The notes under the pieces are model-generated. The model saw only the letters and a list, made by a program, of their open reading frames with translations. It did not search any database and had not been told where the DNA came from. From positions 54,062,408 to 54,126,407 of the forward strand of contig NC_133327.1 of assembly GCF_042186555.1 (NCBI RefSeq): a stretch of DNA of 64,000 nt, written 5' to 3'. This DNA is from Aquarana catesbeiana. Lineage: Eukaryota; Chordata; Amphibia; Anura; Ranidae. Made by a program: the position numbers and the translations under genes. Positions 21,650-32,642 of the stretch are shown here, in pieces. Positions within the stretch are counted from its first letter, which is position 1, and each line of letters opens with the position of its first letter.

Positions 21650-21975
21650 ATATACTTTATTTTATATAAAATATATAAAAACAAGATACTTTATCAAGCT
21701 ACATTCCACTCTGTACTGTGATGTAGCGCATGAGTAAACTACATAAGAATAGTTTATTTTTTATATTCTTAATGTTACTTTAAACAGATTTTTGTACAAA
21801 CGTGAAAGAAACAGTTGTATGTATACCGAGAGATATAGCTTAAGCAAGAATAAAGGATGTGATGGGGTATAGGGAAGAGGGATAAGGGAGGGCAAAGAGT
21901 TGACAGGTCAGAAGCCAGAACAGTAACGTGGGAACTTTGTTTTTGCCCTGCACTGCTTATTAGGTATCATAATGT
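21650..21975 (-). mobile_element. Diverged 3' UTR of the Tx1-like LINE
   Basis: On the minus strand, blocks GTAGTTTACTCATGCGCTAC, ACAGAGTGGAATGTAGC and AAATAAAGTATATTTATTT correspond to the LINE 3' end at 7385-7560, and the purine-rich GGATGTGATGGGG block corresponds to 7670-7735. 5'-truncated, non-coding. Confidence 0.65.
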
Positions 21976-21997
21976 TTGGTGAATGTAATTTATTTGT

Positions 21998-23893
21998 ATA
22001 TAAAAAAAGTGCAGCACTTTGAAAATTCAAACTCATTACTTCAAAAAAGCAAAAAATCTTTAAAAGTGCTCAAACTATCAGCATAATAAACATTGTGTGT
22101 TACAGAAAAAAATAATTCCTATAGAACAACAAGTAAGCAGATATATAGTCTGCAAATAATGCATATAAGCGAAAAGAAAAGACTTCTGAGTGATAAAACA
22201 GAAAACACCAAGTGCTTCAAAGAAATGTGTGGACCAAAAACTCAACACAGTAAATGGTGCACCTGATCCATAAGTCACACCACAGCTCCTTACCAGATAA
22301 CATTGACTCTTATGCCAGATGGCTCCACCTGCTTGCTTCTTTTGGTAAATAGTATGGGCTATGCTAACAGATTTGCTCAAAGACAAGATGAGTGGAAGCA
22401 TTCTCATAGTATAAAACTATAAGGCCAATTTTATTTACTAAGCAAAGGTATTAAGTCATATTTAAAAAGCAGCCATCAGGCTTCTCAAGCATGTAATAAA
22501 CTATGGGTTGCTAACGTCCTGACCTCGAATGCGTGATGACGTCACTGTTGTAAGCCCCATCCTACGCGTTTCTTCTTAGGTGTTGTCACTTGGGAGTTGA
22601 ACTCTTTAACCACTTGCCGATCAGCTCACTCCGATATACGTCGGCAGAATTGCTCTCCTGCACAAACTGATGTACCTGTACATCAGTCCTTAAAAGCAGG
22701 ATAGGGGGCGTGCGCAGCCGTGGGAGTGTGCCCGCAGGCTTGATGTCCGCCGGAGGCACGCAATCGCAGTGAGGAGAAGCAGAACTGGGAACTGCCTATG
22801 TAAACAAGGCATTTCCCCGTTCTGCCTAGTGACATGACAGGATTCTACTGCTCCCAGTAATTGGGAACAGTGATCTCTGTCATGTCCCAGTGTGCCCATC
22901 CCCCCTACAGTTAGAACATGCTGAGGTTACACACTTAACCCCTTGATCGCCCCCTAGTGTTAACCCCTTCCTGCAAGTGTCATTTTTACAGCACTAATCA
23001 ATGTAATAATGTCACTGGTCCCCAAAAAGTGTCATTTGGGGCCAGATTTGTCCCCTGCAATGTTGCAGTCCCGCTTAAAATCGCAGATCACTGCCATTAC
23101 CAGTAAAAACAATAAAAAAAAATTAAAAGTCCCTAAATCGATCCTGTAGTTTGTAGACGCGATAACATTTGCACAAACCAATCAATATACGCCTATTGTG
23201 AATTTTTTAATCAAAAATATGTAGAAGAATATATATCGGCCTAAACTCGTGAATAAATTTGTTTTACATAAATATTTTTTGGATATGTATTATATGTATA
23301 TGTATTATAGCAGAAAAGTAAAAAAAAAAAATTATTTTTTTTTCAAAATTGTCACTCTTGTTTATAGCGCAAAAAAAAAAAAAAATTGCAGAGGTGATCA
23401 AATACCACCAAAAGAAAGCTTCATTTGTGGGGAAAAAGGGACTTCAATTTTGTTTGGGTACAGCGTTGCACGATCCCCTGCAATTGTCAGTTAAAGCGAC
23501 ACAGTGCCGTATCGCAAAAAATACTCTGGTCATTAAGGGGGGTAAAACCTTCCGGGACTGAAGTGGTTAAGCACTGTTGATATGGGTCAATGTTATCTGG
23601 TAAGGAGCTGCGGTGTGACTTATGAATCGGGTGCACCATTTACTGTGGTGAGTTTCTGGTCCATGGATTTCTTTGAAGCTCTTTTTTTTCTGTTTTATCA
23701 CACAGAAGACTTTTCTTTTCTTTTTGCTTATATGCATTATTTGCGGACTATATATTTGCTCAATTGTTATCTTATAAGACATTTGAATTTTTTCTGTAAC
23801 ACCCAATGTTTATTACACTGATAATTTGAGTACTTTATTTTTTTTGTTGCATTTTTGATGGAAAAAGTTTGAATTCTCATAGCACTGCACTTC
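21998..23893. mobile_element. Fold-back element with a nested TTAA transposon
   Basis: Left arm about 21998-22315, right arm about 23583-23893, inverted to each other over roughly 300 bp with minor changes. For example AAATGGTGCACCTGATCCAT at 22253 pairs with ATGAATCGGGTGCACCATTT at 23622, and GTGCAGCACTTTG pairs with CATAGCACTGCAC at the tips. The 22610-23566 transposon sits near the centre, so the fold-back is older. No protein. Confidence 0.75.
22610..23566 (+). mobile_element. TTAA-flanked non-autonomous DNA transposon, complete
   Basis: 957 bp with ends CCACTTGCCGATCAG and CCGGGACTGAAGTGG, flanked by TTAA at 22606-22609 and 23567-23570. The right part contains the AT-rich TTTATAGCGCAAAAAA block and CACCAAAAGAAAGCTTC shared with related copies. 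No open frame of note. Confidence 0.8.
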
Positions 23894-24094
23894 TTTTCTA
23901 TATACGTTTATTGAGTTTATGTATCTGAACTCCTAGTGCTAGGTAATTTATTGTATGATTGGAGTGTATTATGTGGTATATTCTGGTGCTGTGATGCAGT
24001 ATGGGGTGGATTGCACTTTAAGTTCTGACTATTTAATCATTGTTCTGATATCCACTTCTATACCAATATGCCGGGCAAATGTAATGGCTGGGAA

Positions 24095-24470
24095 CTGCAG
24101 CCTCCTGATGTAAGGAAGGGCTCTCTGGGGATCCTGATGTAAGGGGGGCTCTCTGGTGACCCTGATGTAAGGGGAGGCTTTCTGGGGACCCTGATGTATG
24201 GAAGGGTCTCTCTGGGGACCCTGATGTAAGGGGGGCTCTCTGGGGACCCTGTTGTAAGGAGGGGGACTCTCTGGGGACCCTGATGTAATGAGGAAAGCTC
24301 TTGGGACCCTAATGTAAGTGAGACGGCTATCTGGGGACTCTGATGTAAGGGGGAGGCTCTCAGGGGACCCTGATGTAAGGGGGGCTCTCAGGGGACCCTA
24401 ATGTAATGAGGGGGGCTCTGATGTAAGTGGGGAGGCTCTCTGGGGACCCTGGTGTAAGAGGGGATCCGCA
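24095..24470 (+). repeat. Minisatellite, about 29-bp unit
   Basis: Repeats of CCCTGATGTAAGGGGGGCTC followed by TCTGGGGAC, about 12-13 copies with small length changes. Not coding. Confidence 0.9.
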
Positions 24471-24489
24471 CTCAGATATGCAACGATAT

Positions 24490-24605
24490 TATATATATAT
24501 ACACACACACACAAGTAAAGAAAGTTTTGCATCAAGCATTCGTCCTATTGTTTTTGCATTATATATACACACACACACACATATATATTATATACATGTG
24601 TATGC
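24490..24605. repeat. AT/AC microsatellites
   Basis: Two short tracts, (AT)n(AC)n at about 24490-24513 and again at 24560-24600, separated by about 50 bp. Confidence 0.85.
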
Positions 24606-24791
24606 CCGCCCAAGCGTATGACTTTCTTTACTTCGCTGCTATAGGCTCTAGCCCCAGATCTTTTGTAGACCTAGCAATGCCCCTGTTTATGTATAAATAC
24701 AATATATATTTTTTTCCAACAGAAAATTTGTTTTTTCCTTGCGCAAAAAAGAAAACTTTTTTTTCAAAGTAAATCTGAAAACTAACATGAA

Positions 24792-25390
24792 GCCGCCTGA
24801 TGGCGCTACTACAGTCCATGTATATAGTAAAAAACGGTTCTGCGTTGACTTGAAATTATACAGTGCTTGCAATACAGAATACAACTGAAAGATGGCACTG
24901 TGCTGACTACAATTAATGAACACAGTGCTGCGATAAAGAGAACAACCCAACAGATGGCGCTGTAGATGTTCCAGCTAACTTACACACTTTTGTAATACAG
25001 AACACAACCAATAGATGGTGATGTGTAATATTCATCATGTGTTCACTCTGCTTGACTATACCAATAGATGGCACTGTGCATTATTTCAGAAACCAGAGCA
25101 TGCTGCAATACAAAATACCACCAATAGATAGCGTTGTGCTTTGTGACACAGTGTGCGTTTGTTGCAAGAGTTTACAACCAATAGATGGCGCAGTGCATCT
25201 ACTAACAACATGATTACAGCCTGCGATGCCTGGTCTGCAATGCATTATATAACCACCAGAGGGCGCACTAGATTAAGACCAGATGTGTGCGGCTGCTGAA
25301 CAACCAACAGGTGGCGCTGTGAATAACCTGCTTCATTCACTGCACCCAACTATATAGTATAACGTAGATAGATGGCGCTACTTGACCACA
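24792..25390 (+). repeat. Array of CTCF-like motifs (array II)
   Basis: Ten motif copies, all in one orientation, start near 24792, 24885, 24946, 25007, 25060, 25120, 25177, 25251, 25302 and 25368. Spacing is 51-93 bp and mostly about 60. Typical forms are ACCAATAGATGGCGCAGTGC, AACCACCAGAGGGCGCACTA and AACCAACAGGTGGCGCTGTG. The one at 25251 fits the vertebrate CTCF core CCASYAGRKGGCRS exactly. A faint shared spacer (TGCAATACA.AA.AC) shows an old 60-bp tandem origin, yet the spacers have decayed far more than the motif. Confidence 0.75.
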
Positions 25391-26285
25391 TCTCCAAACA
25401 CCCTGCTGACTGTTCCTAGAAAGCTAACTGCACCCATTCTGTACTGTGCTTTGCTAGCCTGTTTAACCCTTTTATTGCCCAAGTCTTTTTGTTCATTTTT
25501 GCACATATGTTAAATGCGCATTTTAGGCTGAAAATACTCAAAACTCACAAAGCTTATATTGTTTCTAAAATCGGAGAATGAAAGGGTGTCAGTTACAACA
25601 TTTTATGTCACATAGTATTAGCACAGCTGTTTATCAAATGCAGTTTCAGTAAAAAAAAAAAAATTAAAAAAAATGTTAAAATTAATTTTAGTGCACACAA
25701 AACGCAATATCATTTTTCGGTAAAATATGGAAAACAAGGTTGCATTAAGTAAATAGATACCGAATGTGCGTCCGCTCATGAAACTGCAACAAACTTCAGT
25801 AGTTTACTTTAGGATTAACTGTAAGAATTATTGCTGTCACATTGGTGTGTGCAGTGATACCTATAATATGGTCAATATTTTTGGACATGTGTAGCCCAAA
25901 TATGCTAATTTGTGTACATAAGCATTTTTGGCTGTACTTCTCCTATGGATCACAGGAGTGCAGTTTGTTCTGCACTAAAGTGACCCGTTTTCAGCCAACA
26001 GCATGCAAAAGCCCGCTGTCAGCTGGCATCACAGAGCTGGTCCAGGCTAAGGAAAGATCGTAACCATATGGTCGGACTCCACCAACATTCCTGGAATGGC
26101 AGCTGGCTCAGCCTCTCGGCGAAGCGCTGAAAGCCTGAGTCCCCCCTCCCACCCCTGCGCTTCAGTGAATGCCAAGGGGCAGATCAAGATAGTCACCGGC
26201 TCTCTGCAGCCTGAAAGCTGTGAATGTGGCACTTAAGAAACACTATTATAATAATCATGTGTCAGATCATGAAGATTTTGATTTG
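25391..26285. other. No gene recognised
   Basis: AT-rich to mixed sequence starting GTTTAACCCTTTTATTGCCC, which resembles the start of a TTAA-type dispersed element. No matching end, repeat array or convincing frame was found. Confidence 0.4.
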
Positions 26286-26334
26286 TCAGTTTGTAGTAGT
26301 GTTGATGATCAGGATGTGTTAGACAGGTCTCTGT

Positions 26335-26960
26335 GTGACAGTGATGAGAGGGGGGGCTTCTATTGTTTTCTCATCCTTTAGGGAGCAATGTGCACTGGGA
26401 GATTTGGAGGAGCTATCATGGGAGAGGGCATCTGGGAATCACAGCAAAAGTGGGTCCATATATCCACTTTCCCATTTGGTCACCAAACGCTCAGATTTTT
26501 ATCCAGTCAATGCACTTTGCCCAGTAATGGATACATTCCAAAAGGTTGTTGAAAGAGACCTGACTATACTGTCCATGCAATTATCTTTGGACAGTTCAGT
26601 GAGGCGTGACAACCTCTCTAGTCAGGAGAGAAAGGCACTTAAAATCTTAGAACAGGACAAAGGTATTACCATCAAAAACTCAGACAAAGGAGGTTTGGTG
26701 GTAGTAATGGACACTGAACAATACAGGTGTGAGGCTGAGAAACAGTTGTCTGATCATGACACATACTCTAGACCCTCTGGTGATCCCACCAAAGAATACA
26801 AAATGTTGTTGCCCAACCTAATCAATGAAGGGGTGTCTTTGATTAAAAAAATGGCAGCCAATTTGATTCCGGAATACCCGGTATCCCTGATTTTTCACCA
26901 TCTCCCAAAAACTCATGTAGTGCTGGTAGATTTTCCAATCTTCAATCTTCAAGATCGTTA
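26335..26960 (+). pseudogene. Penelope-like element, N-terminal and early reverse transcriptase part
   Basis: The plus-strand frame carries LSSQERKALKILEQDKGITI, then KNSDKGGLVVVMD, EAEKQLSDHDTY and FHHLPKTHV. The DKGG..VVMD and LPK.H motifs are hallmarks of Penelope-like reverse transcriptases. The frame then runs into unrelated residues, so the catalytic YADD region and any GIY-YIG endonuclease are missing. Confidence 0.75.
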
Positions 26961-27575
26961 TGAAATTTCCAGGTCCCCAACTGGATTTTACCAACCACAG
27001 AGGAAACTGATAAAACAGGGACAGGGATCCATACTGTCACAATATATACATATGCATGTGAATAATTTCAGACGATCTATCTATCTAATCTCTCTCCCTT
27101 TTGTCCTTCGTAGTTTTGACTTTTGATGGCTACTTTTTCATCACCAGTCAGCTCCATGCATTTTTCACATCAATAGTCCGATTACATTGAGGTTCAGTTT
27201 AGCTGAACAAAGTTTTGGTTCTGAACTTTTAATACCCAATGAGATTTTGCTTTATACATCTATTTACATACACACCTTTGAATGTTTATCATGTGTGCAT
27301 AGACATTTTGCATTCATGTATTCAATGAACAGGTGTGTTTTGGGTTAATCCTTTTTGGGCATTCATAAGCCTGGATTTGGACACTGTTGTGTCTTTTTTT
27401 CCAAGCTTTATTGTCCTTTTCTTTACTTTCTCTTCTTTTTCATGATTTGCTTGTGACTTAATTTTGGATAAATGACAGCAAGCTTACATATATATTTTTT
27501 TATTATGACTTTTACTGTTTTTGTGTGCATTTGTTTTAGACATATGTATGAGTTTTAAACATTGCGATGTTTTTA
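26961..27575. other. No gene recognised; possible Penelope-like flank
   Basis: T-rich, A-poor sequence on the plus strand without conserved motifs. It separates two Penelope-like fragments of opposite orientation and may include untranslated parts of one of them. Confidence 0.35.
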
Positions 27576-27579
27576 AAAT

Positions 27580-28620
27580 AGTAAGGGGGGGGGGGGGTAG
27601 GGGAGGAATAAATGGGGACTTCTCCAATCGGTGGTGTCACAAATATATGAAGGTAAACTTTGTATGTGAGGCATTAAAAATGTATCTACTAGCTTACTTG
27701 GATTTTCTGTGAGTGATCCTTTACCCGATACAATGTGTCGGCCTGGTGGTGATGTCAGGTTTTTATGGGTCTTGGGGAGCGCATAAAATGTTGGTGTTCG
27801 TGGCATTTGGGTGTTGATGAATTTCAGAGTATCCTCATCGATGAGGCCCTCCCAGAAGGCCCCAACCACGAGGTCTCTGAACTTGTCTATAGTTGTTTGG
27901 ATGAACGAGGTATCTATACGGGAATACCAATTGGAATTTGATAGAATTTTTAGACACATGGTTTGATACTGTTGATGCGTCATCAACACTAAGTTTCCAC
28001 CCTTGTCTGACTGTTTGATAATTAAATCTGCATTTTTTTGCAGTTTGCTTATGGCTCTATATTGTTAAATAGTTAAGTTTGATGGTGATGCTGCCCATTG
28101 CTCTTTTTTGAGAGATAAATTGCATTCATGTAGGAAGGCCCATATAGAGGGACATGTCATTAAATCGGGAAAGGCTCAGGATTTGAGTTTTAGGTTGTTG
28201 GGGGGATTTTTTTGTGCTGGAGTAAGATTGATGTTACCCAGGTTGGTTCCAGAGGGATCGTTATTGGTATCAGGGTCCTGTGATCCCACTGCTCCCTCAT
28301 CATAAAGGAGCATTAGATCACGTAATGCTCGGAATTCAGCCATGGTAAAGTTTTTTGTTCTCTCTGCCAATTCTTTCTCCAATCTCAGCTGTTTCCGATC
28401 ATGATCAAAAATGTAGCTGAATGTTAGATTTCTGGCAAACAAATATAGATCTTTTATAGTCTCATAGATGTTAATAGGTTCCGTGGGGCAAAAACCCAGT
28501 CCTAATTGCAGAACTTGTTCTTCTTCAGGGAACAGTGGGTATGGTGTCAGGTTAATGATGTTCAGTGTGTGGATGTTTCCATTTGACTCTACTGTGTACT
28601 CAAGTACTCTCAAAAACAGC
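27580..28620 (-). pseudogene. Penelope-like element, 5' half of the protein, opposite strand
   Basis: Minus strand from about 28613. The N-terminal region reads EEEQVLQLGLGFCPTEPINI and LYLFARNLTFSYIFDHDRKQ. After stops near 28176 and 28065 come ADLIIKQSDKGGNLVLM, then PRTPTFYALPKTHKN, PPGRHIVSGKGSLTENPSKL and PSYICDTTD near 27640. These are the N-terminal domain and first reverse transcriptase motifs of a Penelope-like element. Downstream of DTTD the sequence switches to a C-rich segment (27580-27629), which recurs inverted at 28813-28856. Truncated before the catalytic aspartates. Confidence 0.82.
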
Positions 28621-28812
28621 CTTCAACTACCCTTGTGGGCGCCTTTAAATGTTACTTTAACTATTGTATTGTAATGTCTGTTAAATCTATATCGTGTATG
28701 TACAGATATTTTAATACTTATGTTTGGAATAAATTCAAATTTTACTTATAATTGTACGCCTTTATGAGGTACCGGGATAGTCCAATTAGCTTCGGGTGGT
28801 GAGTTAGGACTT

Positions 28813-28856
28813 GATTGGAGAAGTCCCCATTTATTCCTCCCCTACCCCCCCTTACT
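28813..28856 (+). repeat. Inverted copy of the 27580-27629 segment
   Basis: GATTGGAGAAGTCCCCATTT, then ATTCCTCCCCTACCCCCC, is the reverse complement of the segment that ends the Penelope-like frame at 27629-27580. Penelope-like insertions are often flanked by inverted or direct repeats; an inverted insertion is the alternative. Confidence 0.7.
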
Positions 28857-28979
28857 ACTCCATGATCAAAGGATGAAGGTACCCACTAACAATTTACTTT
28901 TCTTTACTCTTGTGGCAATTGCCTTACAAAAATGTTTTTAAAATGTTGGTTGAAATGTTGTTTGTATGTGGCACTATTA

Positions 28980-29413
28980 TGCCCCGTACACACGGTCAGA
29001 TTTTCCGATGGAAAATTTGCGATAGGACCTTGTTGTCGGAATATCCGACCGTGTGTGGGCTCCATCACACATTTTTCATCGGATTTTCCGACACACAAAG
29101 TTTGAGAGCTTGCTATAAAATTTTCCGACAACAAAATCCTTTGTCGGAAATTCCAATCGTGTGTACACAAATCCGATGCACAAAGTGTCACGCATGCTCA
29201 GAATAAATTAAGAGATGAAAGCTATTTGCTACTGCCCCGTTTATAGTCCCAACGTACGTGTTTTACGTCACCGCGTTCAGAATGATCGGATTTTCCGACA
29301 ACTTTGTGTGACCGTGTGTATGCAAGACAAGTTTGAGCCAACATCCGTCGGAAAAAATCCTAGGATTTTGTTGTCGGAATGTCCGATCAATGTCCGACCG
29401 TGTGTACGGGGCA
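28980..29413. mobile_element. Harbinger-like palindromic MITE, copy B
   Basis: Ends TGCCCCGTACACACGGTC and complement, TTA flanks at 28977-28979 and 29414-29416. Same length (434 bp) and arms as copy A but in opposite orientation. It is inserted in sequence downstream of the Penelope-like fragment. Confidence 0.85.
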
Positions 29414-29416
29414 TTA

Positions 29417-29696
29417 GAGTCCGGTGTGTTTTTGGGTGTATCCCAATTTGGGTGGACTCCCTTAAAAGACCTGCCTGTTTAGTGTTACATTGGTTGTGAA
29501 CAAGCAAGCTATCGCTTGTGAAACGTCTACCATTGCCTGTATCTGTCTGACCCTTTTGACAATAAAGATGACATCGAGATAATTTGGAGTTCAAGAGTGT
29601 GACCAATTCCTTGCTTTGTTCGTCTTCCATGGTGGTGAGCCGAGGTCTGCACCTGTGATCTATCCTGCATCTGATTTTGCCTGGAGTGGTGTGCTT
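29417..29696 (+). other. Flank with a hairpin followed by GAAACGTC
   Basis: ACAAGCAAGCTATCGCTTGT (29498-29517) folds into a short hairpin and is followed at once by GAAACGTCTACC. This resembles the stem II, GAAA and GUC parts of a hammerhead ribozyme as found in Penelope-like terminal repeats, but the CUGANGA half is changed (GUGAACA). AATAAA occurs at 29562. No gene otherwise. Confidence 0.35.
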
Positions 29697-30729
29697 CTCT
29701 ATGTTCTAAGTGGCTGCATTTGATGGGCACAAGTGGCTGCGTTTGATGGGCACAAGTGGCTGCATTTGATGGGCACAAGTGGCTGCATTTGATGGGCACG
29801 TGGCTGCATTTGATGGGAAAGTGGCTGCATTTGGGCACAATGGATTTGATGGGCACAGGTGGCTGCATTTGATGGGCACAATGGATTTGATGGGCACAGG
29901 GGGCTGCATTTGATGGGCACAAGTGGCTGCATTTGATGTGCATGTGTCTTCATTTGATGGGCACAAGTGGCTGCATTTGATGGGCACAAGTGACAAGTGG
30001 CTGCATTTGATGGGCACAAGTGGCTGCATTTGATGGGCACAAATGCCTGCATTTGATGGGCACAAGTGGCTGCATTTGATGGGCAAGTGGCTGCATTTGG
30101 GCACAATGGATTTGATGGGCACAATGGCTGCATTTGATGGGCACAGGTGGCTGCATTTGATGGGCACAGGTGGCTGCATTTGATGGGTACAATGGATTTG
30201 ATGGGCACAGGGGGTTGCATTTGATGGGCACAAGTGGCTGTATTTGATGGGCAAGTGGCTGCATTTGGGCACAATGGATTTGATGGGCACAGGGGGCTGC
30301 ATTTGATGGGCACAGGGGGCTGCATTTGATGGGCACAATGGATTTGATGGGCACAATGGATTTGATGGGCACAATGGCTGCATTTGATGGGCACAATGGC
30401 TGCATTTGGGCACAATGGATTTGATGGACACAATGGCTGCGTTTGATGGGCACAGTGGCTGCGTTTGATGGGCACAGTGGATTTGATGGGCACAATGACT
30501 GCATTTGATGGGCACAAGTGGCTGCATTTGGGCACAATGGATGCATTTGATGGGCAAGTGGCTGCGTTTGGGCACAATGGATTCTTTTGATGGGCACAAG
30601 TGGCTGCGTTTGATGGGCACAAGTGGCTGCGTTTGATGGGCACAAGTGGCTGCAATTGGTGGGGGGTGTCAGTATTTTTCAGTTTGTTTGCGCCCCCCCA
30701 AAAAAATCTTGAGCACCAGCCACCACTGT
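29697..30729 (+). mobile_element. hAT-like non-autonomous element made mostly of a 23-bp minisatellite
   Basis: Units GGCTGCATTTGATGGGCACA plus AGT or GTG repeat about 40 times (29700-30660), with shorter variants GGATTTGATGGGCACAAT. The 3' end TTTTTCAGTTTG..GCGCCCCC, GAGCACCAGCCACCACTG is the same as in the element at 43798-44775. The left terminus was not found, so target duplication cannot be tested. The long frames (repeating CPSNAATCAHQMQPLVPIK on the minus strand) are repeat artefacts. Confidence 0.75.
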
Positions 30730-31084
30730 CCAGGTCCCCACCCTGTGGGTCATTGAGGATCCAATCTAGCACAGTAAATGATATATCACAGAGGTTTTAA
30801 AATTAGGTTTCAGCCCTACAAATCTACTAATAGGTGCAATGGTTTTAGGACTTTTACAACAGAGCTCTGAAAGATTGCACGGTTAGAGATCAGGCAGTTA
30901 ACATGGCAGCAACATTTAGACTTTAGATAACCTCTATCAATTGACACTTAAGCTAAAACATTTGAGTACAACTTCAAGGTGTCCCCTACCAGGAACAAAG
31001 GGGGGATACAATGGTCATGTATCTCAGGGGCTGGACTCCCCCCTCTTTCTCAGGTTATTCATAAAATGCTTAGAACATGACAGT
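30730..31084. other. No gene; diverged dispersed repeat
   Basis: The segment around 30870-30960 (GGCAGTTAACATGGCAGCAA) is a diverged relative of 43080-43180 (GGCAGTTGACATGACAGCAA), so a dispersed repeat is present. No frame is supported. Confidence 0.4.
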
Positions 31085-31305
31085 GGTCCCAGACATTTCC
31101 TGGAATATCAGAGGACTGCATGATCCCCTTAAACTGCATTATGATACCTACCTCCTAACGTAAATACTTACCAGCTATTTGTTCCCTACAGGAGACTCAT
31201 CTGACGACTGACTCGGTCTCTTGTTTAAACTTTGTCTGGGTGGGGAAAGCGTATCATTCCATCCACACCTCCTTTTCACTAGTTTTGCCACTCTTTATTG
31301 AATTT
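31085..31305 (+). pseudogene. L1-type LINE endonuclease fragment
   Basis: Frame one reads ISWNIRGLHDPLKLHYD. After a shift near 31165, ICSLQETHLTTDS and FVWVGKAYHS follow. SWNIRGL, LQETHL and the (V/I)GKAYHS-type segment are the first motifs of L1-clade endonucleases. Only about 70 residues remain. Confidence 0.7.
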
Positions 31306-31949
31306 TAGGAATCTATTATGTATTATTAGTCATGCTATTCTTATAGTAGGATTATTCACGGATTTATCCGCACATTGTGTTGTTTATTCAGCATATGTTA
31401 TCCTTATATTGGGACAGAAATGTATGTACTCGTTTGCACATTGTGTTGTTCACTTAGCAGTTTTCACTGTGGAGTTCAGTTCTACAAATATACTGTCAAC
31501 TTTATCATATTATTACCTTCAATGGTTGCACACAAAATATTTTCTAGATGGTTTAATAGCGCTACATATTGTTGATATATATGCACTTCATATTGTGGAA
31601 ATTGTGTATTGTTTAAAATCTTCATGGTCATTGTTCTACTTTGTTTAAACCTTATTAAAACAATATTAATAATTATTAATATTAAATAATAATTTATAAT
31701 AATAATATTAAAACAGAAAGTGAAAGAAAGCGAAAGTAAATCCCAAATTTTGCATTATCCATAGAAAAGTAATAGTGGAGAAATCTTCCAATGCGGATGC
31801 TAGTTCTGGTGACCTGGGGGTCCCCAAGTAATTCCCCCAAATTTGCAGGGATTTCCTCTCACATCCTATTTTGGCTATGCGGTTATAATCCTCCTTTACT
31901 CTATCCAATGATATAAAAAAAAAAAAAACACCCCACAACACTCCACACA
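31306..31949. other. AT-rich sequence without gene
   Basis: It includes an AATAAT-rich tract at 31655-31712 and an A14 run at 31917-31930. The open frames are of low-complexity hydrophobic type and are not supported. Confidence 0.45.
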
Positions 31950-32638
31950 TTTTTTCAGAAATTTAGGCCAGTATGTATTCTGCTACATATTTATGGTAAA
32001 AAACAAAACAAAACAAAATTGCAATAAGCTTATATATTGATTGGTTTGTGCAAAAGTTATAGTGTCTACAAACTATGGGATATATACTGGAATTTTGATT
32101 TATTTTTTACTAGTAATGGCGGCAATCGGTGGCTTATAGCGGGACTGTGATATTGCGGCGGACAGTCTGACACTGATACTTTTGACACTTTGTGGGAACC
32201 AGTGACACTAATATAGTGATCAGTGCTAAAATTATGCACTGTCACTGTACTAATGATACTGGCTGGGAAGGGGTTAAACATCTAGGGCAATCAAAGGGTT
32301 AAATGGGTGCCTAACCAATGTTTTGACATACATGGTGTGCTGCTCTTACTAAGGGATGAGAGGGATTTTATTCCTTGCTTTGCAGGGAAACACAAGCCAT
32401 CACTTCCCAGCTGACAGGACAGAGCTCTGCCTTGTTTAGCTTCCTGTGTAGCTTCCCAACGATCAGAGAGTACCGGTGGACATCCATTGGCTGGCACCTG
32501 CTGATCGACATCTGCTGTGTCTAATCACAGCACAGCCAGGTCGGCGGAGGTGCACGTGCCCCCTACCTGGAAGGGCCGGATCACATACCTAGTACATGAT
32601 CCAGTGCAGCACATGCAAGTCATCCGGTCGGCAAGCGG
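31950..32638 (-). mobile_element. TTAA-type DNA transposon, left-truncated copy
   Basis: The right end CATCCGGTCGGCAAGCGG abuts TTAA at 32639-32642, and its complement (CCGCTTGCCGACCGG) matches the CCACTTGCCGACC family start, so the copy is in minus orientation. The interior has AGAAATTTAGGCCAGTATGT and TGGTTTGTGCAAAAGTTATA, shared with 52424-53185 and 61236-62415. The other end is lost near 31950. Confidence 0.7.
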
Positions 32639-32642
32639 TTAA

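Noticed and set aside
22540..22575. Hammerhead ribozyme at the CCTACGCGTTTCTTCTTAGG motif
   Set aside because: On the minus strand CTAAGAAGAAACGCG lacks a proper CUGANGA box and a stem II.
29699..30772. 357-codon open frame on the minus strand repeating CPSNAATCAHQMQPLVPIK
   Set aside because: It follows the 23-bp minisatellite; several frames are open at once and no domain exists.
31298..31648. 116-codon hydrophobic open frame as a membrane protein
   Set aside because: T-rich sequence gives hydrophobic codons by chance; no start context or family.
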